Source: an uncultured Clostridia bacterium (lineage in GTDB: Bacteria; Bacillota; Clostridia; TANB77; CAG-508). From it: 57,151 nucleotides of DNA. Under the pieces are notes generated by a model. That model was not told the origin of the DNA. It saw nothing but the letters and a program-made list of their open reading frames with translations, and made no database searches. Of the stretch, positions 16,703 to 27,324 are shown piece after piece. The DNA lies in NCBI GenBank assembly GCA_947631785.1, contig CANRMR010000008.1, positions 1-57,151 on the forward strand, read 5' to 3'. The translations under genes were made by a program, and so were the position numbers. Positions within the stretch are counted from its first letter, which is position 1. Each line of letters starts with the position of its first letter.

Positions 16703-18617
16703 AGATGAAAAATATAGTAATATACTTAGGAAAAAAACTATTAAAGAACTTATTGCACCATCTGGTATAGATTGTTCTAATATTGATAGAATTGAAATAA
16801 TATCAAATGTAAAACGTTATGCAAGAAGTTTTTTTGTATCTGCACTTCCTAGAATGGCAACATTTCCAGAACTATTTAGAGACATGTATTTATTTGGTGA
16901 TATAAATACTTCTATTTACATAGAGCCAATTCCAGAGGCTAAATCTCAAAATGAATTAAACCGTACAATTAACGAGCTTGAATCTGAAAGAATTGTAGCT
17001 GCAGATAAAGGAAACATTAACAGAGAAAGTGCTGTTACACAAAAAAGATTTGAAGCAGAACAACTAAGAGATGAAATTGCAGCAGGTTTTAATAAACTTT
17101 ATGAAGCATCAATTGTATCTACTATATTTGCATATAACCTAGACGATTTAGAAAGATATACAAAATTATTAACTACAGAAATGTCAAAATCATTAGTAGA
17201 GATAAAAAGTGCCTGGGGTATTCAAGAAGAAGCTTTTAAATCAAATGTACCACTTATGAATAATCAGCTAAAAAAGACACATACATTTGACCGTAGATCT
17301 ATGGGAACAGTTTTTCCATTTACAACATCTGAAGTAGGTCATTTAACAGGTGTTCCACTTGGATTTAATAAACAAACTGGTGTACCAATTTTATTTGACA
17401 ATTTTCATCCATCACTTACTAATTATAATATGGTTATATTTGCAAAATCTGGTGCTGGTAAATCTGTTACAATGAAAACATTAATTTCAAGATCATCTGT
17501 TTTGATGGGAATAGAAAGTTTAGCATTAGATGCAGAAGGCGAATATACAATAGTTGCAGAAAGCTTAGGTGGAATAAATGTTGTTTTAAGTCCAAATTCA
17601 AAAACTGTTATTAATGTGTTTGATTTGGAAGTTGAAAAGGTAAAAGATGAAATAACAGGAAGAGAAAGAGAAATATTAAATGTAGAAAATAAAGTAGAAG
17701 ACGTAACACAAGCTCTTATTACTATGGCAAAAGGTAGTACAAGAAGTCAAGATGTTAATGAACTTACAAAACAAATTATAGCAGAGGCTGTTGCCGAAGA
17801 ATATGCAGGAATTGGAATTACAAGTGATCCAGAAAGCTTATTTGAAAGAAGCGATAGAGCAGTTAGAAATCAATTATACAAAAAAAGAAAAGATATGCCA
17901 ACAATTGGTTCATGGTACAAAAGAATAGAAAGAAAAGCAAAAGAAAATACAAATCCAGATTATCAATTTCATTATAGCTATTTACTTAAGGTTATGAAAC
18001 AATACATAAGAGAATATAATGGACAAATGGCTTATTTTGATGGTCAATCAACATTTGAACTTTTAGAGGGAGCACCATTTATTAATTTGGATATTTCACA
18101 ATTAGAAGAAAGGTTTGCAAGACCACTTGCACAGCAAATATTACTTTCTTGGATTTGGGAAAAATACGTTAAGAAAAATAGTGAAGATAGAACAAAAGCT
18201 GCTAAAAAAAGAGTAATTGTAGATGAAGCATGGATGCTTTTGCCATACCCAGAGGCAGTAGATTTTTTAAATACCATGGCAAGACGTGCTAGAAAAAGAA
18301 ATGTTTCTCTTGCTATTATTTCACAAAGATTTCAAGATTTTTATGAAAAACCAGAAGCACAAGCAGTTCTTACATCTTCAGATACAAAATTGTTTTTAGC
18401 ACAAGATAAATCTGAAATTGCTTATTTAAAAGAAGTATTTAAATTATCAGAAGGAGAAGCAAATTTTTTAGTAACATGTTTAAAAGGAGAAGGGTTATTT
18501 AAAGTTGGACAAGATACAGCAATACTTCAAATAACACCAAGTAAAAAAGAATTTGAATTTGTAGAAACCAATTTAAACAAGTTAGCTAAAATGAACAAAA
18601 TAAGAGAGACTAGTTAA
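16647..18617 (+). CDS. virB4: VirB4-family type IV secretion ATPase
   Basis: 656 residues from ATG 16647, 9 bases after AAGGAG (ATG 16641 is only 3 bases from it). An N-terminal VirB4 domain (about 35-230) with a coiled-coil insertion precedes a RecA-like motor with Walker A FAKSGAGKSVT (about 264-274) and Walker B VIVDEAWMLLPYP (about 522). The SQRFQDF region follows. VirB4 powers pilus assembly and substrate transport at the inner membrane. All catalytic motifs are intact. This is the strongest evidence that the 13-27 kb locus is a real type IV secretion system. The gene overlaps the upstream coiled-coil gene and is 11 bases from the VirB6-like gene. Confidence 0.92.
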   Translation: MFKSKQKGQELQEQRKIVEDEKYSNILRKKTIKELIAPSGIDCSNIDRIEIISNVKRYARSFFVSALPRMATFPELFRDMYLFGDINTSIYIEPIPEAKSQNELNRTINELESERIVAADKGNINRESAVTQKRFEAEQLRDEIAAGFNKLYEASIVSTIFAYNLDDLERYTKLLTTEMSKSLVEIKSAWGIQEEAFKSNVPLMNNQLKKTHTFDRRSMGTVFPFTTSEVGHLTGVPLGFNKQTGVPILFDNFHPSLTNYNMVIFAKSGAGKSVTMKTLISRSSVLMGIESLALDAEGEYTIVAESLGGINVVLSPNSKTVINVFDLEVEKVKDEITGREREILNVENKVEDVTQALITMAKGSTRSQDVNELTKQIIAEAVAEEYAGIGITSDPESLFERSDRAVRNQLYKKRKDMPTIGSWYKRIERKAKENTNPDYQFHYSYLLKVMKQYIREYNGQMAYFDGQSTFELLEGAPFINLDISQLEERFARPLAQQILLSWIWEKYVKKNSEDRTKAAKKRVIVDEAWMLLPYPEAVDFLNTMARRARKRNVSLAIISQRFQDFYEKPEAQAVLTSSDTKLFLAQDKSEIAYLKEVFKLSEGEANFLVTCLKGEGLFKVGQDTAILQITPSKKEFEFVETNLNKLAKMNKIRETS

Positions 18618-18628
18618 AGGGGGAAAAT

Positions 18629-21523
18629 ATGAATTTTTTTACCAATAAAAAGATAACTAATAAAATAATAATAGTTTTAGTAGCATTAATTATCTTTAAC
18701 TTTGTTTGTCCTTTTCACCAAGTAGAAGCAGTAGATGTAGCAGGAATGATAATTTCTCCAGTAAGAAATTTATTTTTATCTGTTTTTCAACGGAATATAT
18801 ACAGTTATACAAGGATTTGTTATAGGGCAATGGGATAAATTAGATGGTGAACCAATAATGCTACTTAGTCCACGGATTGATATTTTCTAATAATGTTCCG
18901 CTATTAGATGCAAATTTTATTTCTCCTAAAAGTGATTTCTCAATAAATGTAGGTGAAAAGAAAGTAGCAATTGGCAGTGATAGTGAATCAATTGCATCTA
19001 AGGTATCTTCAGTAATTTCAAGTTGGTATAATACTTTAAGATATATTTCAATCGTTGGATTATTAATTGTATTAGTATATGTAGGAATAAGAATATTATT
19101 ATCAACGGCAACAGATAAAAAAGCTAAATATAAACAAATGCTAACAGATTGGCTTATTGCACTTATTTTAGTAATAGGTATGCATTATATAATGGCATTT
19201 ATAATGGGAGCAACAGAAAAAATAACAAATAGTATTGGACAAAGTACGATGCAGTATTATGCAACAGATAGTGGCAATTATGCAGAAAAAGATTTATTAG
19301 AAAACTTTTATAAAGCTCAAGCTAAAGATATTAAAACTTATAATGGTAAACTAACTATTGTAGACGACGCTATAAGTATACCTGCATCATTTGGATATTT
19401 AGTTGTATTTGGACTTTTAGTTGTGTTTACATTATTATTTGTATATCAATATTTACGAAGGGTATTGTATATGGCGTTTTTAACTGTTATATCACCACTT
19501 GTATGTTTAACATATCCAATAGATAAAATGAGAGATGGAACAGCACAAGGATATAACATGTGGTTTAAAGAATATTTGTTTAATGCTTTAATACAACCAT
19601 TTCATTTAATAATTTATGTAATCTTATTTGGAATTGCATCAAGTTTAAACAATGTATTATTTACTTTAGTTGTATTAGCATTTATGATTCCAGCAGAAAA
19701 ATTCTTAAGAAAAATGTTCGGATTTGATAAAGCATCTACATTTGGTTCATTTGCAGGAGCAGCAGCAGGAAGTATATTTGCAAATGCTATGAGTAAAATA
19801 GGAAAAGAGTCACCATCTTCAAAAGGAGAATCTACGTCAGGAAGCAGTGCTAACGATAATAACAGAATTAGAATATCAAGAGATAATAGTATTAGAAATC
19901 TATCTGGATTTAAAAATGGAAATAGTGAAGCACTTCCTGAAAATACGGAAACTAATCAAGATAGCAATCAGCAAGGGGATAATGAATTTAGCCAAGAAAA
20001 TACGAATACATCAATTGGATACTCAGGTTCTGCATCAGCTGCTGATGCATATGCAAATGATACATCAGGACAAGATCCAGAATTGCTTGCTCAAAAAGAA
20101 GAACTAGAGGAAAAATTAGCAGATGGGCAATTAACAAAAGACGAATTAACTGAGGATCAAAAAAGAATATTGGGTATTGAAGATCAAATGCCAAAACAAC
20201 CAGAACAGCCAGAACAATCAGAGACGCAACAAGCAGCAAATACATATGCTAGAATCTTTTCAGACGAAGCAAGAAAAGATCCTAATAGAGAAACACAAAA
20301 TATTAATCAAAACATTCCTTCTGAAAAACGTAAAATTAAAAATCCAAGTAATTCAAGAAGGGAAAATGCACGTAGAATGCTTATGAGAGGTGGAAAAAGG
20401 TTCATAACAGATAGAAATCATGGTGTACGAAAATTATTAAGAGGTGCAGGAAAAGTAATGGGAGGTGCGTTAGGTGCTACAGCAGGACTTGCGGTAGGAC
20501 TTGCTAGTGGTGACCCATCAAAAGTAATAGCAGGTGCAGCAGTTGGCTTTACAGGTGGAAGTTCACTTCGGTGGAAAACTAGTTGCAGATTCAATTCCAG
20601 GAGTTGTAAATGGAGTAGTATCAGCAAAAGATAAAATATTATCAGCAAAATATGGTATTGAAGATACATTCAATGAATTAAATGAAGGTAGAGATGTAGC
20701 AAGAAAGAAAGCTGGAAAAAGACAAGATGATATAGATAAAGAAAAATATTTAAAAAGTTTAAATACACTTGAAAGAGCAGAGAACTTTAAGGATACAGTA
20801 TTACAAAATAGTAATTTCTCAACAGATGAAATTAAAGAAAGAATGTATAAATTAGAGCGTGCTGGTATAACAGAAGAAGAAGATATGAAAAAAGCATTTT
20901 TATTACAAAATAAAGGATTTTCTGTTGAGCAATCAGCAAACATCATGCAAGAGATGAAAAAGATAGATAGAAGTCAGTTATCAAATAAAGAATATAGCAA
21001 TATGATAAGAAATAGCTTTGAAAATAAAGGATTAAGTGAAGAAGAAACAGATCATGCAATGCAAGGAATTCATATTGCAGCAGGACTTGCGCCATATGAA
21101 AGACCAAATGCAAAGCCAAAATCAGGAAAAAATATTCCAAAGCAAAAAGGAGAAACATCTGCATCGTCAGGAAGGAATGCACAAGGTAGTCAAGGAAGAA
21201 CATCTGCATCATCAGGAAGGAATGCACAAGGTAGTCAAGGAAGAACGTCAGCATCAACAGGAGGAAGTACATCAAGTAATCAAAGAGCAATACCGACATC
21301 AACAGGAGGAAAAACATCAAGTAATCAAGGAGGCACATCGGCATCAACAGGAGGAAAAACATCAAGTAATCAAGGAGCAATACCGACATCAACAGGAGGA
21401 AAAGCACAAAGTAGCCAAGGAGGTAAAACAACAACATCAAGAGGAAATGCGCAAGGTAATCAAGGAAGACCAAATCCAATAGAGCCAATTAACCCAAATA
21501 ATAGTAATAACAACAACTTATAA
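18629..21523 (+). CDS. VirB6/TrbL-like channel protein with three CGG +1 frameshifts
   Basis: Reading through three +1 shifts at CGG 18791-18793, 18873-18875 and 20569-20571 gives one 963-residue protein. It has a signal-like segment (1-33), about six to seven membrane helices between about 35 and 370, and a long hydrophilic C-terminal region. Across the shifts the text becomes LSVFQGIYTVIQGF, LLSPGLIFSNNVPL and GGSSLGGKLVADSI. Frame 0 would otherwise stop at 18836, 18888 and 20632. The helical part resembles VirB6/TrbL polytopic channel proteins of Gram-positive conjugation systems. The last 125 residues are Ser/Thr/Gly/Gln repeats. The gene follows virB4 by 11 bases (SD GGGG). Confidence 0.75.
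21141..21450 (+). repeat. In-gene tandem repeats encoding a Ser/Thr/Gly-rich tail
   Basis: Imperfect direct repeats of about 40-50 bases encode variants of SASTGGKTSSNQG and SASSGRNAQGSQG at the C-terminus of the VirB6-like protein. Copies differ by single bases and by unit length, as expected for recombination-prone low-complexity coding DNA. Confidence 0.75.
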
Positions 21524-21540
21524 TAAAAAAGGAGGATAGT

Positions 21541-22563
21541 ATGTATAATCTAAAAAGACTTTATAACCAAAATAGGAAGAAAATATGGAAAACAATTATT
21601 ATTATAGCTTCTGCATTATTGCTTCTAATGTTAATAAACCAAGTAGTAAAACAATATAATGAACAAAAAAAGCAAAATGAGCAAAATACTGTTATAGAGG
21701 ATGTTACAAGTAGTTATAAAGAAGATTATACTGCTATCTCTGGAAAAGAAATAAAAAAAGATGCAGTAAAACAAGATTCTGATATTATTAAAGAGTTTAT
21801 TGAATTTTGTAATAAAAAAGATATTGAACATGCATATAATTTACTTTCAAATGATTGTAAAGAGGTGAATTATCCTACAATTGATATATTTAAGGCAAAT
21901 TACTTAGATACAATATTTACCAATACAAAATCTTATAATCAAGAAGGTTGGATGAATAAGAACAACAGATATACATATAGAATAACTATTATAGATGATC
22001 CGTTATCTACTGGTACAGTAAATTATAATAATTCATTTCAAGATTTTTATACAATAGTAGAAGAAAATGGTGAGACAAAATTAAATATTTCTAGCTATGT
22101 TGCAAGGGAAGAATTAAATAAAATGACAAGCATTAATGATGTAACAATAAATGTAAAATATAGAGATTCATATATGGATTATGAAGAATATGTCTTTGAA
22201 GTTATTAATAATTCAGATAAGGTAGTTGCATTAGATAGCAAAGAAAATAATGATACATTATATTTGTTAGGAGAATCAAATAATAAATATTCATGTTATA
22301 ATAATGAAATTACATTAAATTATTACAATATATTATCAGATGGTAAAGATGAAACAGAAGATATTAAATCAATTACAACAAGTGTGGTAGTTCCATCAAA
22401 TTCTAAGAAGTACATAAAGATAAAATTTAATAAAATGTATAACCCAGAAAGAAAGATAAAAGCAATAGAATTTTCAGATTTTATAAATGATTATGAAGAA
22501 TATGTTAATATAAGTAATAAAAAAATGTACAATGCAAGGCAATTAATTAGAATTGATATATAA
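21541..22563 (+). CDS. Membrane-anchored protein, VirB8/TcpC-like by position
   Basis: 340 residues. A basic N-terminus and one membrane helix (about 18-37) precede an extracytoplasmic region. Residues about 75-185 look like an NTF2-like fold (EFIEFCNKKDIEHAYNLLSND ... FYTIVEENGETKLNIS), followed by an immunoglobulin-like beta segment. VirB8/TcpC proteins of Gram-positive systems have this single-helix plus NTF2-like layout, and the gene lies between the VirB6-like and VirB1-like genes. The start follows AAAGGAGG. A related NTF2-like segment occurs in the protein at 25755. Assignment is structural inference. Confidence 0.5.
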   Translation: MYNLKRLYNQNRKKIWKTIIIIASALLLLMLINQVVKQYNEQKKQNEQNTVIEDVTSSYKEDYTAISGKEIKKDAVKQDSDIIKEFIEFCNKKDIEHAYNLLSNDCKEVNYPTIDIFKANYLDTIFTNTKSYNQEGWMNKNNRYTYRITIIDDPLSTGTVNYNNSFQDFYTIVEENGETKLNISSYVAREELNKMTSINDVTINVKYRDSYMDYEEYVFEVINNSDKVVALDSKENNDTLYLLGESNNKYSCYNNEITLNYYNILSDGKDETEDIKSITTSVVVPSNSKKYIKIKFNKMYNPERKIKAIEFSDFINDYEEYVNISNKKMYNARQLIRIDI

Positions 22564-22588
22564 AAAAGCGGGTATTGTACCTGCTTTT
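22564..22588 (+). terminator. Intrinsic terminator
   Basis: AAAAGCGGGTA pairs with TACCTGCTTTT (one G-T) around TTG, directly after the stop codon. A second small hairpin (22600-22625, AGGAAATTTCTCCGAAATTTCT) follows before the next SD. Confidence 0.75.
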
Positions 22589-22639
22589 GTTATCTAATAG
22601 GAAATTTCTCCGAAATTTCTATGTAAAAGAGGTGAGAAA

Positions 22640-25600
22640 ATGGAAGAAGACGAAGAAAATAAAGAAGAAAATGGAGTAGTAAAACAACAAGTTAAAAAAG
22701 TAAAAAATAAAATTAAAAGTAAAATAATAAAAAAGATAATAATTGTTGTAGTTCCAATAATTTTAGCAATTTTTTTAGCAATATGTCAAATCGTTGTTAT
22801 TATATCAACTTTTCAGATTATAGGTAATTTTTTCACAGATATATTTTCTTTTACTACAATAGATGAAAACGGAGAAGAAATACAAGTAAATTCTGTTAGA
22901 ATTGTAAAAGACAATACAACTAATGAATACGAGTTTGAATTAGCTCCAGGAATGATAGGTAATGTTTATAATCAGATGAATGAAAAAATAGGAGAAAAAG
23001 AATCTGGACTTGAATTAAAAAATTTCGGTTTAGACAATAATTTACTAGAAAAGATGATAAAGGCTAATATGGTTACATCTCTTCCAAAAATAGGAGAAAA
23101 TGGATTTCAAGGAAGTATTATTGTAAATAGATATGATGCAACATCAGATGGTGACGAAGATGTAGAATTAGAATATATTTCACCAAATGAATTTATGGAA
23201 AAATATAATAAAGCAATAGAGGCATCAGACGAATTAGACTTGGAAGATGAAAGTATTCATTCTTATATGGGTGGAGAAACGATTGATTTAGCTTGGGAAA
23301 ATTTTATGGAGACATTAGAAGAAAAAGAAGACGAAGATTATAGTGTATCGCCTAGTGAATATTCTGATATAGATGATGATGATATTAATGAGTTTAATAA
23401 AAGAGTTGAAGCTGCATTAGATAAAAAGATAGCATCGGCACGTTCTGAGAAAATAGAAGAAGAATTAAGTAGATATAGTAAAAATGTAATAACAGGTAAA
23501 TATAGGCATGCAGCTGAGAATAATTCAGAAATTGATGAAAAGCATTTAGGAGATATATTAAAAAATACGGAAGATGACGAAAAAGATATACAAGATTATT
23601 TAAGTAAATTAGGTAAATATTATACTATAGGAAAACTTTCATATGATGAAGATGGAAAATTATTTATTGAACAAGAAGAAATAAAAGATGAAGAAAATAA
23701 TAAAACAATAATAAAATGTGATTTATCTAATATTCTTATGATAAAATATAATAAAACAGTAAATATTGCTGGAAGTGCAAGATATGGGGAGGTAACTGTA
23801 ACATCAAATGATGGTAAACAGTCAACAAGACACTATAACGATTCATTTTATGCAAAAAATATAGGATATTCAATAGATATTGAATCTATACCATATCAAA
23901 ATATGGTTAGACAATATGATATGCCATTTGAATTTTTATTTGCATTATTAACGACGTCGTCAAGTCCAGATTGGATTACAAAATTAACTGATTTAGTAAT
24001 GGAAGACAGTAGAATTGATATTAATGTGCATGATAACTATTCTGAAACGCAACAAAGAACTATTAAAACTTGGACGCAAGAAATTGGAAAAGATGGTGGT
24101 AATGCAAGTGGAGTGATTTACCGTATAATAACTAATGATTCAACAGAAGGTATACATACTTTATCTACAGATATAGAAAAAGTAAAAACGTGGATATATA
24201 ATAAGGAAATTCTTTTTGAAAAAAAACAACAAAATAATAGCGATACAGATGATGGAATAAGCGAATCAGACAAAGGAAATAAAAGAGATATAAAAAGAAA
24301 TGAGTATACTAGAAATGACTCTTATGAATATACAAAAACAGTTGAAGTAAATAATCCAGATGATGATGCACAGCCATTAAGTAAAGAGACTAAAAATTCA
24401 GAGGGAGAGTGGATAGACTATAATCCATTTTTAAGATTATGGAAAAACAGTACTGGAGAAGTAGAAATAGAATTTCAAAAGGATTCATCAGGAAATGAAA
24501 CTCCAATAAATGATAAATTTGAAAAAAGAGGTAAGAAAGTAAAATATAAAATTATAGGTGGTGGAAAAGCCTGCACAGATGATGCAATAAAAGACAGTTC
24601 AGGATTGTTATTTAAAATGTTAGGAGAAAACCAAAAAACCCAAAATTACGAAACAATACTTAGATATTTATTATATATATACACAGGTAATGAAGACTAT
24701 GGAGCAACAGATGTAAATGATATAATTGACATATTTAATAAAAGAAATTTTAATAATGTTTCTAGTGGAGGGGTATTAGTAGAATATCTTAATGCATGGG
24801 AAGGAACTATATATAATGCAGATAAAACTAAATATGTGGTACATGATGACGGTAAAGGATATAGAACAGTCGGATATGGTGTTTGTATAGATAGACAGAG
24901 CTCTAGATTTAATGGAAAATTGGATGTAAGTGGTCTAAAATTTGGAGACGAAGTAGACATTGATATTGTTGATGAAGTAAGAAGTCAAATTGTTACTGAT
25001 TTTTATAATGAAGTAGTAAGTCAAGTAAATAGTTTGGATTTAGAAGAAAGTCAAATTCATGCATTAACAGCAATAAAATATCAGTATGGAAATTTAGGTA
25101 ACTTTGTAGAAATGTATAAAAAATATGGAAATACTGATCAATTAAAAAGTTACTTTAAAGTAAATGGATATAATCCATTTATAAAAGGACCAGAAAGCAA
25201 TGGTAGAGCACAAGCAAATTGGAAATTGTTTCATGAAGGAATTTATACAGATTCTAGTGGAAAAGAAATACAAGTAACTACAAATTTAGATACTGTTGCA
25301 AGTGATACTGCTAAAAAAATAATTCAATGGGCTAATAGTCAATTGGGACGCAGTTCATTTTATAATAAGCATAATGGTAAAAATATGATTTCTACAAATT
25401 ATTGTGCTGCTTTTGTTAAAAGTGCATATTACGAAGCTGGTTTACCATATATTAGTGGAAATGCAATAGATATCCCACATTCTAATTCTATTAAGTACAT
25501 AAATGGAAAAGTAGATTACTCTTCTATACCTATTGGAGCATGTGTAGTTTCAAAGGGAACTCCAGTTAATGGCGTATTGTATGGACATGTAGCTTTATAT

Positions 25601-25723
25601 ATTGGAAATGGATATGTTATAGAAGCAGGAGGAAAGACAATACAAAAAATTCTTATAGATAAATCATTTGGTAAAGGCAAGTTTTTAGGATGGGGATATG
25701 CAGGTAATATGAGTGCATTATAA
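22640..25723 (+). CDS. VirB1-like bifunctional peptidoglycan hydrolase (lysozyme plus NlpC/P60)
   Basis: 1027 residues. A charged cytoplasmic segment (1-32) and a membrane helix (about 33-57) precede a roughly 650-residue acidic linker region of unknown fold. A GH24-type lysozyme domain (about 710-850) has the catalytic-type Glu in AWEGT near residue 720 and the hallmark TVGYGVCID. A C-terminal NlpC/P60-like papain-fold domain (about 885-1020) has Cys in NYCAAFVKSAYYEAG (about 922) and His in YGHVALYIGNG (about 982). This two-hydrolase design is typical of VirB1-like proteins of Gram-positive type IV systems, which open the cell wall for the channel. SD AGAGGTGAG precedes ATG 22640. Confidence 0.85.
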   Translation: MEEDEENKEENGVVKQQVKKVKNKIKSKIIKKIIIVVVPIILAIFLAICQIVVIISTFQIIGNFFTDIFSFTTIDENGEEIQVNSVRIVKDNTTNEYEFELAPGMIGNVYNQMNEKIGEKESGLELKNFGLDNNLLEKMIKANMVTSLPKIGENGFQGSIIVNRYDATSDGDEDVELEYISPNEFMEKYNKAIEASDELDLEDESIHSYMGGETIDLAWENFMETLEEKEDEDYSVSPSEYSDIDDDDINEFNKRVEAALDKKIASARSEKIEEELSRYSKNVITGKYRHAAENNSEIDEKHLGDILKNTEDDEKDIQDYLSKLGKYYTIGKLSYDEDGKLFIEQEEIKDEENNKTIIKCDLSNILMIKYNKTVNIAGSARYGEVTVTSNDGKQSTRHYNDSFYAKNIGYSIDIESIPYQNMVRQYDMPFEFLFALLTTSSSPDWITKLTDLVMEDSRIDINVHDNYSETQQRTIKTWTQEIGKDGGNASGVIYRIITNDSTEGIHTLSTDIEKVKTWIYNKEILFEKKQQNNSDTDDGISESDKGNKRDIKRNEYTRNDSYEYTKTVEVNNPDDDAQPLSKETKNSEGEWIDYNPFLRLWKNSTGEVEIEFQKDSSGNETPINDKFEKRGKKVKYKIIGGGKACTDDAIKDSSGLLFKMLGENQKTQNYETILRYLLYIYTGNEDYGATDVNDIIDIFNKRNFNNVSSGGVLVEYLNAWEGTIYNADKTKYVVHDDGKGYRTVGYGVCIDRQSSRFNGKLDVSGLKFGDEVDIDIVDEVRSQIVTDFYNEVVSQVNSLDLEESQIHALTAIKYQYGNLGNFVEMYKKYGNTDQLKSYFKVNGYNPFIKGPESNGRAQANWKLFHEGIYTDSSGKEIQVTTNLDTVASDTAKKIIQWANSQLGRSSFYNKHNGKNMISTNYCAAFVKSAYYEAGLPYISGNAIDIPHSNSIKYINGKVDYSSIPIGACVVSKGTPVNGVLYGHVALYIGNGYVIEAGGKTIQKILIDKSFGKGKFLGWGYAGNMSAL

Positions 25724-25754
25724 AAATATATTATACAAGGAGAATATTTTATAT

Positions 25755-27119
25755 ATGGATAAAAAAATAATAAAAATAATAATGATATTAATTCTTATAA
25801 TAATATTTCTATCTATAATAATACTATTGTTATTTTATAATCAAGAGAAAAAGACTTATGAAGAAGAAATATATTATAATCCAAGTAGTACAAAAAGAGA
25901 AAAATTTGCTCTAGTAAAGGAACAAACTGAATTTTTAGATACTTACGTATGCATAAATAATTATATAGGATATATAAGTCAACTGTATAGAGAACAATAC
26001 TATAATCAAGAGTATGAAAGTAGTATAAATATAGAAGAATATATTGATGAACAAATAAAAATTGCAGAAGAAGAAATTTTTAGTATTTTAGATGAAAAAT
26101 ATATAGAAGAATCTGATATTAATATAAATTCAATAGCAGATTTATACTCTAATTATTATGGACAAATGAAATTTGTAATTGATAAAATGTATGCTTTGGA
26201 TAATTCAGATGATGTGTCTACATATATAATATATGGTAATATCATTAATTTAACAAAAAATGAAAATAAAGAATATTCATTAATGGTAAGGAGAGATATG
26301 AATAATTTAACATATTCAATATTACCTCACGAATATATTATAAATAATAATTATATAGAATCCAATATACAAAATATAGATATATCGGTTCTAAAAAATA
26401 ATAAAGAACAAATTGAAAGTAATACATATAATACGTATAGTCCAATTGTATATGATGACGAATATATCGCTAAATACTACTTTAATGACTATAAAGATAG
26501 ATTAATGTATAATGTAGAAAGTTTATTTTATAATCTAAATGAAGAATATAGAGAAAAAAGATTTAAAAATATTGATGAATATAAAAATTATGTAAATGAA
26601 AATTATCAAAATCTATTAAAATGTTTTTTAAGCAAGTATCAGTATGTATATAATGAAGATACATCATATTATATATGTATAGATAATTATGATAATTATT
26701 ATATATTTACAGAAAAAGAAGGAATGAATTATGAACTTATATTAGACACATATACCATAGACTTACCAGAATTTTTAGAAAGTTATAATTCTACAAATAA
26801 TCAAGGAAAAACAGCATTAAATATTCAAAAATTTATTCAGGCAATAAATGCAAAAGATTATTCATATGCTTATTCTAAGCTAGCAGATAGTTTTAAAAAC
26901 AATTATTTTAATACAGAAAAAGATTTTGAAGAATATATTAAGAATAAGTTATTTAGTCATAATAGTATACAGTTTAATACGTTTTCTGTACAAGGTGATG
27001 TAAATTCATATAAAATTATATTAACAGATCAAACAGGTAATAGTACAGATGAAATATCTCTTAATATTGTTATGCAATTACAAGAAGGAACAGATTTTGT
27101 AATGTCGTTTGAGGTTTGA
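25755..27119 (+). CDS. Membrane-anchored NTF2-like protein of the T4SS locus
   Basis: 454 residues from ATG 25755; an upstream in-frame ATG at 25713 lies inside the previous gene before the SD. One membrane helix (about 5-28) is followed by an Asn/Tyr/Glu-rich extracytoplasmic region. The C-terminal 110 residues (FIQAINAKDYSYAYSKLADSF ...) resemble the NTF2-like segment of the protein at 21541, so the two may be paralogous VirB8-like subunits. Base composition is even more AT-rich than its neighbours. I cannot assign a function beyond an envelope subunit of this locus. A terminator follows at 27162, closing the locus. Confidence 0.5.
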   Translation: MDKKIIKIIMILILIIIFLSIIILLLFYNQEKKTYEEEIYYNPSSTKREKFALVKEQTEFLDTYVCINNYIGYISQLYREQYYNQEYESSINIEEYIDEQIKIAEEEIFSILDEKYIEESDININSIADLYSNYYGQMKFVIDKMYALDNSDDVSTYIIYGNIINLTKNENKEYSLMVRRDMNNLTYSILPHEYIINNNYIESNIQNIDISVLKNNKEQIESNTYNTYSPIVYDDEYIAKYYFNDYKDRLMYNVESLFYNLNEEYREKRFKNIDEYKNYVNENYQNLLKCFLSKYQYVYNEDTSYYICIDNYDNYYIFTEKEGMNYELILDTYTIDLPEFLESYNSTNNQGKTALNIQKFIQAINAKDYSYAYSKLADSFKNNYFNTEKDFEEYIKNKLFSHNSIQFNTFSVQGDVNSYKIILTDQTGNSTDEISLNIVMQLQEGTDFVMSFEV

Positions 27120-27161
27120 AATTAACAATAAAATTTAATTATCTAATAAATTCCTTATTAT

Positions 27162-27200
27162 ATAAAAAGAGTGAAAATAAATTTCATTCTTTTTATTTTT
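27162..27200 (+). terminator. Intrinsic terminator of the T4SS-like locus
   Basis: AAAAAGAGTGAAA pairs with TTTCATTCTTTTT around a short AT loop, then TATTTTTT, 43 bases after the last gene of the locus. Confidence 0.75.
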
Positions 27201-27221
27201 TACAAAAAAACAAAAAAAGTA

Positions 27222-27250
27222 TTGCTTTTTTGTAAAGTTAATGTTAAAAT
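27222..27250 (+). promoter_or_regulatory. Promoter of the small coiled-coil gene
   Basis: TTGCTT (27222-27227), a 17-base spacer and TAAAAT (27245-27250); the leader runs to an SD AAAGGAGGG at 27310-27318. Confidence 0.5.
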
Positions 27251-27324
27251 GATAAAAGAAAAGGGGTAATTGATATTTTAAATATTAATTTACGGGGGAA
27301 TTTGCAATGAAAGGAGGGATAAAC

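Noticed and set aside
18629-20634. Annotating the VirB6-like region as separate genes or a pseudogene
   Set aside because: The second segment has only a poor TTG inside the shift site and no SD; the shifted text is continuous in hydrophobicity and character across all three sites.
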